From: Atriophallophorus winterbourni
Lineage: Eukaryota; Platyhelminthes; Trematoda; Plagiorchiida; Microphallidae
NCBI GenBank assembly: GCA_013407085.1
Contig: JACCGJ010001822.1
Coordinates: 21,797-85,796 of the forward strand
Length of the DNA: 64,000 bases
Direction of reading: 5' to 3'
Shown here piece by piece: positions 9,740 to 20,144 of the stretch. Within the stretch, counting starts at the first letter, position 1. The number at the start of each line of letters is the position of its first letter. The notes beneath the pieces are model-generated. The model was not told the DNA's origin and did no database searches. It worked only from the letters and a program-made list of their open reading frames with translations. The translations under genes were made by a program, and so were the position numbers.

Positions 9740-11640
9740 AAGACTCCCAAAAACAATTAATTGCAAAAGAAACCATAGAAAATATACGCCATAGAATAAC
9801 ACCCGCGCTCATCGCGAAAAAAGAGCAGAAAATTCTGACGCGCAACGACATCACCACAAGGGATAATTTACGAAAAGATTGAAATATTGTCATATTACCG
9901 GCAGAAAAAGGATGGGTGACGTTGGTTATGAACAAAAAATATTATATAAGCAAGGCTGAACAACTTCTGCAATACACCACCACATATCGGGAGATTAACG
10001 AAGACCAATCCAAACAGTTGGAAAACAAAATAAATGCTACGTTTACGAAAGTCGTTTTCATGAGACAACTCAATGCAGCCGAATATTTTAGAATGAAACC
10101 GGATGGTTCAAGCTTACCACACTTCCATGGACTACCGAAAATTAACAAGGAAGGCATTCCGCTACGCTCAATCGCGTTGCTGCCTGGAGCACCTACCTAC
10201 AAACTCTGCAAAGAAATGTGAAAAAGAGTATTTTACCTTATTCAAGGATCAGATTATTCTATAGATTCCGCAACTGAATTTCAACAGAAGATAAAGGACG
10301 TGAATTTGGAAGATGAAGAAATCGTGGTTTCTTTTGACGTGACAGCGCTATTTACATCTATCGGCACTAACTTAGCGCTGCAAACCATATCAAAACTTCT
10401 GGACGAACGCGGAACGGAGCACAATGGAAACCGACTGACCAAAAACAGTATACTACAGTTATTATAATCGTGTTTGCAGACGAATTTTAAATTCAGCAAT
10501 CGTTTGTATAAACAAATAAAAAGGATCTCCAATGGGATCGCAAATATCTGGGTTGCTAGCCGAAGCTGTAATGCATATCTTGAACGTATCGCATAGCCGC
10601 TGATCCAACCCAAAATCTGGATCCGATACGTCGATGATACGTTCGTGCTTCTAAAGAAAGGAAACTTGGAAAATGCGCACCATCGACTGAATTGCGTCTT
10701 CACTGGAATTCAATTTACGAAGTAGACAGAATTGGAAAAACTGTCTACCATTTTTGTATGTGAACGTGTGAAGAACAGAAAAAGGAAACCTAGAAACTAG
10801 TGTATAAAGGAAACGAACACACATGGATCAAATGTTGAACTTTAAAAGCAAGCACCCGGCCAACCACAAGCGAAGCTGTGATTGAACACAATTCAACCGC
10901 GCAAAAACACTGCACTACCGACGATCTCTGGGAAGAAGATGAGAAACATTTATTCAAACACTTCCGGAAGAATGAATACCAAAAGGAATTCAGCATTCGC
11001 AACATGGACTCGACAACCCAATCGCGTGTAACAGCACGAACATAGCAAGGTTAACACTACACTATATCCAACATATCTCGGAGATTACCGCATTAATACT
11101 ACGGCCGCTCGGAATTCGTGTAGCACACAAGCCAGCTTCAGCCTTGAGAAGCCAACTAGTCAAGGTTAAGGCCATGTTTGCTAAGGAGGAAAGAAATAAC
11201 GTCGTGAACAGAATCCCGTGTTCCGATCGTGAGAACTATTATATTGGACACATCGAGAGAAGGTTAGAAACAAGGATACATGAACACAAACTGGCTACAC
11301 GACGACATCACCACAAATCAGTAACATCGGTACACATGGATCGTGAAGGACACGAATATAATTGGAATAGTACGGAAATCATCACCAAAGCCAGACCTCG
11401 TCACGTTCGAGAATTCATCGAAGCGTGGTATTCGGACCCACAATATATCAAAGAGCACATTCGATTGGATGGTGTCTACGGACCAATGAGAACACGTCAA
11501 CATCCAGGACATGCAAGGATTCTATCCAACAACATAGTCAGCCAGTAATGTCGAATACTATGCTCGACCCACCAAACCCAATTCGCCTTTATTACGATGC
11601 AGACAGATTGACTGGTAGCTGTAACAATGAAGATAGCTAG
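9740..11640 (+). mobile_element. PLE-B Penelope-like element, plus-strand copy
   Basis: This is the right arm of the head-to-head PLE-B pair, 5'-truncated at about 9740 relative to its partner. The RT is readable as MTLVMNKKYYISKAEQLL from 9916, a stop at about 10219, then VVSFDVTALFTSIGTN (motif A) near 10325, a stop near 10466, and WIRYVDDTFVLLKK (motif C) near 10615-10660. The GIY-YIG frame at 11144-11548 contains NYYIGHIERRLETRIHEH, VHMDREGHEYNW and EFIEAWYSDPQYIKEHIRLD. Isolated stops (for example after LCKEM) make it a pseudogene, but motif order is complete from fingers to nuclease. Similarity to the other arm fades at about 11580. Confidence 0.9.
11144..11548 (+). pseudogene. PLE-B GIY-YIG endonuclease, plus copy
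   Basis: This 134-codon frame covers the whole nuclease domain of the plus-strand PLE-B copy. It includes the entry AKEERNNVVNRIPCSDREN, core NYYIGHIERRLETRIHEHKL, histidine cluster RRHHHKS, MDREGHEYNWNS and the C-terminal HIRLDGVYGPMRTRQHPG. It aligns throughout with the minus-strand copy at 7457-7890 with scattered substitutions. Upstream it is separated from the RT by frameshifts, so it could not be made as part of a full-length element protein. Confidence 0.88.
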
Positions 11641-12430
11641 AGTAGAATCTCAAATGAGATAAGAGACCCTAAGATCATCACGCCTTTTAAGAATAGTAGT
11701 GATAGAGTCGCCTTCACCAGTTGCGGAATAATCTTTCTTTTTGATGCCTTCGGTAAATTTTATGCAACACGTTTGTATATGTAACTACTTGTATTAGCGG
11801 ATAGTGTTTACTTCGAATCCTATTGTGGGTTCCAATTAGGATAACTGCCGTTATGCATAACTTACTTCACTGTGATATCGTTGAGAATAAACTCGCAATT
11901 TTAGCGTTTGTATGATTTATAAAAATGTTTAGACTACCTAACCAGGGGTGGGTTTTGCTGTCTCGATTTTAAAGGCTAACTCTCAATGTCTGCTCAAACT
12001 CGTTATCTTTCGAAGCTGACAAATTGGTCAGTCGAATTTAAAATTTGCATTACTCAAGCTTTCGAAATTTTCTGGATATAAACAACAATGTATTCTTGCT
12101 TTCATAATGTTCGTCATCTTCTTTGATCATTTGCTGAAACAAGATTTAGGAAGAGATCACATAGTATTTACCACTGCATAGGGTTGTGATTGTAGTCTCC
12201 TCAAGTTGATACATATAATATTTTAAGAAAGTACTAACCCCTGACCTATGGTTGCACATCTGAAACCCATCATTATTTTCTTACAAAACAACTTCACTCG
12301 TTATTGAGCTGCTGTTTATCGATAAGCACAAACGTTCGAGTGACAGCCAGAAATGAATACCTGCAAATTATTTTGGACTTAAAATCGCTCTACAAAACCG
12401 TCATCTGGAAGTTGTACATAATTAGAGATA
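11640..12430. other. Unassigned sequence between PLE-B and Gypsy array
   Basis: About 790 bp with no recognisable coding similarity in six frames and no obvious repeat. It may be original flanking DNA of either neighbour. Confidence 0.5.
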
Positions 12431-13405
12431 GATTAGTTCAACTATTGCGCATAAGGTGTGATATTATATCGAGATAATATGTTCTATGAACGTTGGGGCC
12501 AATGGACATGTTGGTTTCGATGATAAATGGTGTGCCAAAATAGGCAATCCAGTGTTCGACAAAGACGCGTGTTACAGAATCAGAACGTGGACTTTGATCG
12601 GAACAGCAATCGGTCATCTTGTAAAGCGATCGATCGCCGTTAGGATGAAAGAATATCCGTTCGATGATGGCATTAAACGACGAGGTCAAGATGCACATGA
12701 GAGAATTGACCGTTTGAATGCCCAAAGTGGATGTTAGGTGTGATTGTAAGTCGAGATATTTTGCGCTTTCGACGTTCGGGCCAACGCACTTATCTACCGG
12801 TTGGAGTTTGAACGGAGCTGCAAGGGACTGGAGGATTGGGATGAACGAGGGACGTGTTAGGCACATGAGGATTACCCAGCGGTTTTGATTTAGGGTTAAT
12901 GACGTTTGATGGAGTTGGTGGCTTAAGCTCAACGAAAGCTGGTTTTAGACGATCGATAGAAACCGTGAGGCGTCGACCATTCATACTCAAAATGACGTGT
13001 TTGTGTTTACGCTTAATAGCTCTGCGTGGTCTATGATAGGACGGTTGGAGTGGTTTACATAGGATCACACGTCGCACAAAACCAAATCGCACGTATCGCG
13101 ATGAGGTGAATTCTGTGGGTGGACATGGCGCTGTTGAGGAGTCGCAAAATCCAACTTCGACATAAACGATCGCAAGAGAGTAATGTAATCTGACATAGAA
13201 GACAATGACTGGCAATGCACATCGAGTTCACCAGATAGACACAAGGTAGTGCCACAAACTAACTCTGCCGCCGAGCATTGCATGTCTTCTTTGATGGTAG
13301 AACGAATTCCAAGAATAACAAGTGGTAAATTCTCAGTGCATCTATTAGGATCGGAATGACCAGCAAAAGCGGCTTTGAGCTGCCGTTGGGGCGCCATCAA
13401 CTAAT
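12430..13405 (-). pseudogene. Gypsy integrase array, leftmost unit
   Basis: Minus-strand frames 13400-13065 (APQRQLKAAFAGHSDPNR, then .AELVCGTTLCLSGEL) and 13215-12790 (RRAIKRKHKHVILSMNGRRL, the proline-rich tail and QTPTGR) give the integrase C-terminal region. A degraded core follows from 12740 to 12430. It contains RVFVEHWIAYFGTPFIIETN, the stretch after the first catalytic aspartate of the retroviral-type integrase fold. Below 12480 the sequence leaves Gypsy. Frameshifts separate all three parts. Confidence 0.85.
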
Positions 13406-13419
13406 GCATTCACGTTCGG

Positions 13420-14400
13420 GTGTTAGGCGGTGGTTCGGATGTGCTGACAACTAAGGTGTAGAGTCAAATTTCGGAACAATGTCGATTGAAACTGAGCGCC
13501 AGGTTGGGTTTCGATGATAAATGGTGTGCCAAAATGGGCAATCCAGTGTTCGACAAAGACGCGTGTTACAGACTCAGCACGTGGACTTTGATCGGAACAG
13601 CAATCGGCCATCTTGTAAAGCGATCGATCGCCGTTAGGATGAATGAATATCCGTTTGATGATGGCATTAAACGACGAGGTCATGATGCACATGAGAGAAT
13701 TGACCGTTTGAATGCCCAAAATGGATGTTAGGTGTGATTGTAAGTCGAGATATTTTGCGCTTTCGACGTGTGGGCCAACGCACTTGTCTACCGGTCCGAG
13801 TTTGAACGCAGTTGCTAGGGACTGGAGGATTGGGATGAACGAGGGACGTGTTAGGCATCTGAGGATTACCCAGCGGTTTTGATTTAGGGTTAATGACGTT
13901 TGATGGAGTTGGTGCCTCAAGCTCAACGAAAGCTGGTTTTAAGCGATCGATAGAATCCGTGAGGCGTCGACCATTCATACTCAAAATGACGTGTTTGTGT
14001 TTACGCCTAATAGCTCTGCGTGGTCTATGATAGGATGGTTGGAGTGGTTTACATAGGATCACACGTCGCACAAAACCAAATCGCACGTATCGCGAAGAGG
14101 TGAATTCTGTGGGTGGACATGGCGCTGTTGAGGAGTCGCGAAATCCAACTTCGACATAAACGATCGCAAGAGAGTAATGTTATCTGACATAGAAGACAAT
14201 GACTGGCAATGCACATCGAGTTCACCGGATAGACACAAGGTAGTGCCACAAACTAACTCTGCCGCTGAGCATTGCATGTCTTCTTTGATGGTAGAACGAA
14301 TTCCAAGAATAACAAGTGGTAAATTCTCAGTGCATCTACTAGGATCGGAATGATCAGCAAAAGCGGCTTTGAGCTTCTGGTGGGGCGCCATCAACTAATG
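13420..14400 (-). pseudogene. Gypsy integrase array, middle unit
   Basis: The core is seen in the frame 13926-13423, whose C-terminal half reads RVFVEHWIAHFGTPFIIETQ, then PGAQFQSTLF and CQHIRTTA. In the family, GTP.II..QG.QF leads to the second catalytic aspartate. Here PGAQF has alanine where most Gypsy integrases have D or G-x-E-F spacing, so the site looks damaged. The C-terminal region is in 14394-14059, and the tail in 14086-13667 runs through RTGRQVRWPTRRKRKISRLT into SNGQFSHVHHDLVV, the first residues of the next core. That frame is continuous across the unit junction. Confidence 0.85.
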
Positions 14401-14413
14401 CATTCACGTTCGG

Positions 14414-15690
14414 GTGTTAGGCGGTGGTTCGGATGTGCTGACAACTAAGGTGTAGAGTCAAATCTCGGAACAATGTCGATTGAAACTGAGCGCCAGGTTG
14501 GGTTTCGATGATAAATGGTGTGCCAAAATGGGCAATCCAGTGTTCGACAAAGACGCGTGTTACAGACTCAGCACGTGGACTTTGATCGGAACAGCAATCG
14601 GCCATCTTGTAAAGCGATCGATCGCCGTTAGGATGAATGAATATCCGTTTGATGATGGCATTAAACGACGAGGTCAAAATGCACATGAGAGAATTGACCG
14701 TTTGAATGCCCAAAGTGGATGTTAGGTGTGATTGTAAGTCGAGATATTTTGCGCTTTCGACGTTTGGGCCAACGCACTTGTCTACCGATACGAGTTTGAA
14801 CGCAGTTGCTAGGGACTGGAGGATTGGGATGGTCGAGGGACGCGTTAGGCATTTGAGGATTACACAACGGTTTTGATTTAAGGTTAATGACGTTTGATGG
14901 ATTTGATGGCTTAAGCTCAACGAAAGCTGGTTTTAGACGATCGATAGAAACCGTGAGGCGTCGACCATTCATACTCAAAATGACGTGTTTGTGTTTACGC
15001 TTAATAGCTCTGCGTGGTCTATGATAGGACGGTTGGAGTGGTTTACATAGGATCACACGTCGCACAAAACCAAATCGCACGTATCGCGATAAGGTGAATA
15101 CTGTGGGTGGATATGGCGCTGTTGAGGAGTCGCAAAATCCAACTTCGACATAAACGATCGCAAGAGAGTAATGTAATCTGACATAGAAGACAATGACTGG
15201 CAATGCACATCGAGTTCACCGGATAGACACAAGGTAGTGCCACAAACTAACTCTGCCGCCGAGCATTGCATGTCTTATTTGATGGTAGAACGAATTCCAT
15301 GAATAACAATTGGAAAATTCTCAGTCCATCTATTAGGATCGGAATGACCCGCCAAAGCGTCTTTGAGCTGCCGGTGGGGCGCCATCAACTAATCCATTCA
15401 CGTTCGGGTGGTAGGCGGTGGTTCGGATGTGCTGACAGCCAAGGTGTAAAGTCAAATCACGGAACAATATCGATTGAAACTGAGCTCCAGGTTGGGTTGA
15501 GATGAAAAATTGATGTTTTAAATTGGCAATCCAGTGTTCGACTAAGACGCGTGCTACAGTCTCAGAAGGCGGTCTTTGATCGGAAAAGCAATCGGCCGTC
15601 TTGCAAAAAGATCGATCGCCGTTAGGATGAATGAATATCTGTTCGATAATGGCATTAACCGACGAGGTCAAGATGCAAATGAGACGTCGC
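14414..15690 (-). pseudogene. Gypsy integrase array, right units
   Basis: The frame 14920-14417 repeats the core (GTPFIIETQPGAQFQSTLF, CQHIRTTA). The frame 15203-14661 repeats the tail and crosses the unit junction without a stop (RKRKISRLTITPNIHFGHSN). The frame 15671-15333 is a diverged core from the rightmost unit: RVLVEHWIANLKHQFFISTQ, then CQHIRTTAYHPNVNGLVDG. The last motif (HPNVNG) corresponds to the AYHPQ.NG motif that precedes the catalytic glutamate in Gypsy integrases. At about 15690 Gypsy sequence stops and LINE-C ORF1 begins. This right-hand unit is the most diverged. Confidence 0.82.
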
Positions 15691-15691
15691 C

Positions 15692-16798
15692 CATTACCAT
15701 TGTAATTTGCTGAGGGAGGCAGTCTGAAAGTATCAACGACAACGGCCTTTTCAACGAAAATAATATCAAACAGAAAATTCCATGTCTGTAGTCATGCTCA
15801 GCTCGCTCGTTAGCCTCAGGATTGCCTACCAGCTTTGGAACTCCGAGGATGATGAGATTGCGGTTGAATGTTATTCCTATGTCGCATGTATTATACCTCG
15901 TTTCGCACCATGGAATATGAGCATGATTACGAATATTCAGTGAATTGTTAGACCTAAATAGTAGTAATACGTTTTCCCGGTCACGCTCATTTTATAAGTT
16001 AACCCTCAAAAGTCTGGGTTTATCCTGATGAAGTGAACCACGCCGTCCAGCTAAACGAGTCAATGCTAACGGCACTACAGTTCCAAGTTTCATAATTTCA
16101 CACAGTTCCTTCCGTTTTTCTTCGTCGTGCTTTTGACGGTCTTTGAAGAGAGTGTATTCCGCCTCTGGAACGTCAGTACAAATGACACTCCAAGAGTGTG
16201 CCTTACGATTGGCGGAAATGCTATTTCGTTTCTCCAAAGCATTAACTGTTTTAGGATCAGTTGGTTGTTTAACGGCTCGCTTTATATTCGCGGATTGTGT
16301 TGAATTTTTTTCAGACCTCTATAAAGCACGCGGATTATTGGATAGGCTCAGTTGTTCTGAATTTAAAGGTCGGGTGTCTCATATGTTGATCAACGCATTT
16401 TTGCCATTCTGCCTTCCTAGAACTGGAGATGAAACACGATCTGCACGCTCAAGTCTAGGCTTCAGTTCGCTAATTAATAAGTCATTTAACAAACATTCAA
16501 TTCTGTGTATGCTGTCTTCTAAATTCAACATTCCCATATTAGTTTCAGTCTGTGAGGTCGCAGTGGTCTTTGTACAGTTTCTAGGTTCAATTCTGCATAA
16601 ATGACAGATAAAGCATACTCCAGGCATTCCGTCTTTATTGATAATTGTAATAGCATCAGCAGTCAGGGTAACGTCACATTTCATATGAACTTTATCGTGG
16701 CAAATAATGCAACTAGCGTGTCGGGTTTTGTGACCTACCACCTTTCTACAAATTTGGCACACGTGACCCCGATTACTGGGCTTTGCTCGTAAGGTCAT
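15692..16798 (-). pseudogene. LINE-C ORF1 with PHD-like zinc cluster
   Basis: The minus-strand frame 16798-16379 starts MTLRAKPSNRGHVCQICRK and continues with CIICHDKVHMKCD and CFICHLC, a C4-H-C3-type (PHD-like) cysteine/histidine series of the kind found in ORF1 of CR1-clade LINEs. ORF1 proteins bind RNA and act as chaperones; this region may mediate protein or nucleic-acid contacts. The next frame (16237-15992) contains SWSVICTDVPEAEYTLFKDR and KELCEIMKLGT, which aligns with the ORF1 second half of LINE-A (VICTNVSESQESLF). The remainder to 15692 aligns with 18.57-18.79 kb. It is frameshifted and ends where the Gypsy array begins. Confidence 0.78.
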
Positions 16799-16817
16799 GA
16801 CGCCGGGATGAAAAGAT

Positions 16818-18050
16818 TTATCGATCGCTCTGTGTGGTAAATGGGTATGCGCGCGTCGGCTCGTATGAAGCGAAGTCGAGTCCGAAGCGGATTACAAGTT
16901 GCTCTTCATCATCATCATGAAGCACAAGTCTGGAGCCAGACAAAGTGGCAAGCAAAATGAAGCAGGAAAAGCAGATAAGCAAGCGCATGGAAAAGGGAAA
17001 GCATGCAAGCGGAATACGCAAAAGCAAATGCACAAAATAGCAGCTTGTTTTTGTAGTTTCACTGCATGCGATTTTTTGGGTTTTTTGTTTTGTTTTTGTT
17101 TTTTGTGTTTTTAGGTAAAATAATACCGGATAAAAAATTATGACACATAATAAAATACACTGGTGCCACTGACTTCGGTTTGTAGCCATATCTCGTAAGG
17201 TTTCCAGCCAACTATTATATGGAGCTTTTGGACCCCACCCAGGCCAATGAATACGCCCAACTGAGCCTAACGCTACGGTGAGTTTCTTCATCCCAACGCG
17301 CCACGTCATGGACTGGCCACCCGATCTTTTCTCCCAGATTCTGTCAGGCTCTGCGAATAAGGCGCGGTACGGTAAACGGTGAGTAGGCATTCTTAAAACA
17401 TGTCCCAACCATCGCAAGCGAGCAAGCATCAGCATTTCGCTCAGTCCGTGGCCACCTGGTCCTAACACCCGATTGCAGACATCTATATTTGTAACACGAT
17501 GCTTCCACCGAATGCGAGCAATTCTACTCAGGCAACGGGTATCAAAAACAGAAAGCCGACGGACATCTTCCGCTCGGATAGACCAGGTTTCGCAGCCATA
17601 AAGGAGTGTTGCACGCACCACTTCGTTGTACACTCGGCCTTTAGTATGCAGTGAAACATCGCGTCGACGCCACAGGTGGCGAAGGTTAGCAAACGCTGCA
17701 CCCGCTTTGTGAACACGATGTGAGATCTCGTCCTCGACACAACCTCCAGCGGAGATACAACTGCAAATGTAAGCAAAGCTGTCGACCAATTCAAGATTGA
17801 CATCGCACACAGTTAGGTTTGGAAGAGAGCCGCTCCAATCCTGGGTAAGTGTTTTTTTCACTTGTTAGGAGCAAAGCACATGCCATACCTTGAAGCTTCA
17901 AGTGCCAAGCGGTCCAGGGCTTGTTGCATTATATGAGGGTCATCTCCCAGAAGTGCGATGTCATCAGCATACTCTAGATTGGTCGCTCTCTCACCCGACA
18001 GAAGTTCAACACCTGTGCCCACCAGACCAGCTGGAAGTGGGCGAGTGAAT
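16818..18050 (-). pseudogene. RTE-type LINE, RT palm to 3' end
   Basis: The minus strand reads NLEYADDIALLGDDPHIMQQ (RT motif C, ADD) and LDRLALEASRYGMCFAPNK near 17.99-17.87 kb, then a stop. The long frame 17861-16818 follows with FAYICSCISAGG, EISHRVHKAGAAFANLRHLW, YNEVVRATLLYGCETWSIRA, RCLSRIARIRWKHRV and LRWLGHVLRMP. This is the thumb and C-terminal region of RTE-clade LINEs, very common in trematodes. Normal family sequence ends at about RSQWHQC. The last ~115 codons, beginning ILLCVIIFYPVLF and rich in K/T/Q, are probably read-through into 3' UTR. The copy is 5'-truncated at about 18050 and directly abuts the ORF1 start of LINE-C at 16798. Confidence 0.88.
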
Positions 18051-18059
18051 CATCTCTAC

Positions 18060-18240
18060 ACAGGAAAGGTTTGTAACGAAATTCGTCGTAGCTCCTAGAG
18101 ATTGGATCCCATTTTCCTGTCAAATGTGTCAAGCGAAGTGTGAAATATTATGTAGGACAGACTGGAAGAAGTTTAGAAACAAGGATACATGAACACATGG
18201 ATCGTGAAGGACACTTATCTTTTTTTAGAGAAGTTAAATA
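18060..18240 (+). pseudogene. PLE GIY-YIG fragment with internal deletion
   Basis: The plus strand at about 18120-18225 reads KYYVGQTGRSLETRIHEH followed at once by MDREGHLSF. In PLE-B copies ETRIHEH and MDREGH are separated by 16 residues (the histidine-rich loop). This fragment therefore has an in-frame-sized deletion of that loop. It is isolated between an RTE element and a LINE-C ORF1 fragment, both on the other strand. Confidence 0.7.
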
Positions 18241-18301
18241 GCATATCGGTCTTTCTAGATTGAGAGGCGCAAATCGAATTATCGTTTTGGCCAAAATAGA
18301 T

Positions 18302-18790
18302 TTATTTATCTGGCTTCAGTCCACACTCGGTAGTCATTTGGGGTGGTTTTGCGTTCGATTGCTGATTGTGTGTCCCAGCTGAAGATTCATTTCTTGGTTC
18401 AGTTGATAGGGCTTCATCAATTCGGACAGTATTTGATGCAGAGTGGGCATTTATATCAGTATTTCTGTAATCGTTAAGGATTACACCTTTTGGGATTTTG
18501 TGTTTCCAGCATTTCCAGTTGGAACGTACAGTATCAACCATGGTACTCATCCGGAAGTTTATTTTTAGTGGACGTGGCCCAATACCATTGTAATTTGTTG
18601 AGAAAGGCATTCTGAAAGTATCAAAGACAACGGCCTTTTCAACGAAAATAATATCAAACAGAAAACTCCATTGCCTGTAGTCATGCTCAGCTCGATTATT
18701 AGCCTCAGAATTGCCTGCCAGCTCAGGAACTCCGAGGTTGATGAGATTGCTATTTGATGTCATTCTTATGTAGCACGTATTATTCTTATT
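18302..18790 (-). pseudogene. LINE-C ORF1 C-terminal fragment
   Basis: The minus-strand frame 18763-18302 begins MTSNSNLINLGVPELAGNS and includes VVFDTFRMPFSTNYNGIGPR and PLKINFRMSTMVDTVRSNW. It corresponds to the end of ORF1 in LINE-A (VVVDTFRVPFS, DGPKPLKITFLTSAMGE). The nucleotide sequence 18570-18790 is a second copy of 15.69-15.90 kb. Here the reading frame is intact, with a natural-looking C-terminus ending CGLKPDK. It is truncated at its N-terminus by PLE-C at about 18790. Confidence 0.78.
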
Positions 18791-19656
18791 CCGAGTGAAC
18801 GGAATGGTCCGAGCCTGTGACGATATATGGGAGTTTTCTTGGTAGTTCTTTTGATAATCTATGCGTAGGTGCTCCAGGCAGTGAAACGATTGGACCTAGT
18901 GGGATAAATTCTTTGTGCACATTTGGTAAACCGTAGAATCGCGGGATTGAGGAATCTTCCGATTTCATTTAAAAATATTCACCGCTCGTAATCTGTGTCT
19001 TGAAGCTCAGTCTTTTGAGAGAAGCGTTAATCTTGTTTTCTAGTCGTTTCGTTTCATTTTCGCTGACCAGTCGGTAGGTGGTCGTGTCCCGCTGCCATTC
19101 TTCAGCTTCCTCGATGTAATCAGCTTTATCCATAACTACCGTCATTCGCCCTCTGTCTGTGGGAGAAATGACTATGTTCCGGTCGTTTTTAAGCTGTTTG
19201 ATGTCTTTCCTTTCTTCCTAGCTAAACATTGGGTGATCTGCGTTTCTCGGCAATACGGGAATGATTTTTAGCCGAACATTTTCTCTTGTGTCTTGATTCA
19301 TATCTTGAGGTTTGATTATATCTTCCAGACCCGCTAAGAATTCACATGTGTCGGCATCCCGATTATTAAATTTTAGTCCTTTCGCAAGCACCCGCTTTTC
19401 GGTCGTTGTCAATTGCTTTGTTGAAAGATTTCTCACCCGCGTCTCGGCGTAATTATCCCATTCATTAGGCGTAATTCGTTGCAAATTTCAGGTCAAGTTT
19501 TCTTTGCTTCTTCATCATTGCTCGGTTCGTTGTTATCTCATTAGCTTTCTGCAGCTCATCTGCTAGTTGCTGCCCAATGTGGCTGTCGCACCTCGCTCGT
19601 TCCTTATTTATTGTAGCTTTGTATTTCCTTAGTCTTTCGTGGGCATCTGTGATCAT
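18790..19656 (-). pseudogene. PLE-C N-terminal and RT-fingers fragment
   Basis: Minus-strand frames 19656-19465, 19484-19218 and 18968-18786 align one after another with the PLE-C copy at 25.67-24.96 kb. Landmarks are LQRITPNEWDNYAETRVRNL, KRVLAKGLKFNNRDADTCEF, and in the RT fingers SSIPRFYGLPNVHKEFIPLG and SLPGAPTHRLSKEL. The catalytic palm and nuclease are missing because the fragment stops at about 18790. Frameshifts near 19.2 and 19.0 kb divide it. On its right it ends near 19660. Confidence 0.82.
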
Positions 19657-19659
19657 CTA

Positions 19660-20140
19660 CGCACCGTGTGGTCGCATTATTTTGAGCTCCTGATTATCAG
19701 GATATACTGTTCTTATACTACACGTACGTGGATATATTATACCTTGTTGGACTCCGCTCGAAGTCAGCTTTCTGGATATACCACTCTCGTAGCGGTATTT
19801 GATAATACGAGCAAATTCGGTTTGTCGTGATTTTCCAATATTGGATCTACGCGTGCAACCGTGTTAATACTCCTCAAGTCCTCAAAGGGATTGACGTTGT
19901 TGGAAAGATCTTATACTTCGCCGTCGACTGGTTATATATTCAACATCGTGCGATCAACCACCGAAGCGTATCGCCGGAATCAATTCTGATTTTGCTCTTA
20001 TTAATGAACAACGCTTTTCATCGCGCTCACGATATTCATCATCGATCGCTCGACAGAACCCCTGCCTGTGCACACCACTGAACAGTGCACACACAACCCT
20101 GACCGAATGACCCCGAAAAGGATACAAAGCGCACCGAGCT
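19660..20140. other. Unassigned; probably LINE-C 5' region
   Basis: Six-frame reading shows no known domain. It lies directly upstream of the plus-strand LINE-C ORF1, so the right half may be that element's 5' UTR. Confidence 0.4.
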
Positions 20141-20144
20141 GCAT

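Larger units (their letters stand above)
7373..11640. repeat. Large inverted repeat of two PLE-B copies, head to head
   Basis: Arms of roughly 1.85 kb (about 7.40-9.245 and 9.745-11.58 kb) are reverse complements of each other, separated by a ~0.5-kb spacer made of the 5' end of the minus copy. Paired landmarks sum to a constant: the GGGTGACG block at 9912 pairs with 9079, and the ATACGCCATAG block at 9785 with about 9205. The centre is near 9495. A few small indels are present, including a ~12-bp difference near 10.94 kb. Confidence 0.9.
12430..15690 (-). repeat. Tandem array of 994-bp Gypsy integrase units (about 3.3 copies)
   Basis: The same landmark (CTCTGCCGC) recurs at 13263, 14257 and 15251, exactly 994 bp apart. 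Minus-strand frames repeat with the same offset (13065-13400 and 14059-14394; 13423-13926 and 14417-14920). Each unit reads, on the minus strand, integrase core then integrase C-terminal region then proline-rich pol tail, and passes from RWP.RRK directly into the next core. A partial core at 12.43-12.74 kb ends the array on the left. On the right it is cut at about 15690 by LINE-C. The unit and its internal junction also occur at 5.4-6.97 kb. Confidence 0.93.

Noticed and set aside
10281..11005. Minus-strand frames over the PLE-B plus copy
   Set aside because: Antisense shadows that mirror those of the other arm, as expected from the inverted repeat.
13486..13731. Recurring plus-strand 81-codon frames in the Gypsy array (also 14480-14725, 12486-12737)
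   Set aside because: They recur only because the DNA is tandemly repeated; the coding strand is minus.
12430..15690. Integrase array as an integrated retrovirus
   Set aside because: No env or gag is visible, and the sequence is typical Ty3/Gypsy pol; rearranged retrotransposon is sufficient.
16143..16604. 153-codon plus-strand frame
   Set aside because: Antisense to LINE-C ORF1; no domain of its own.
16899..17114. Lysine-rich plus-strand frame (KNTQKQMHK)
   Set aside because: Antisense of the RTE 3' low-complexity tail.
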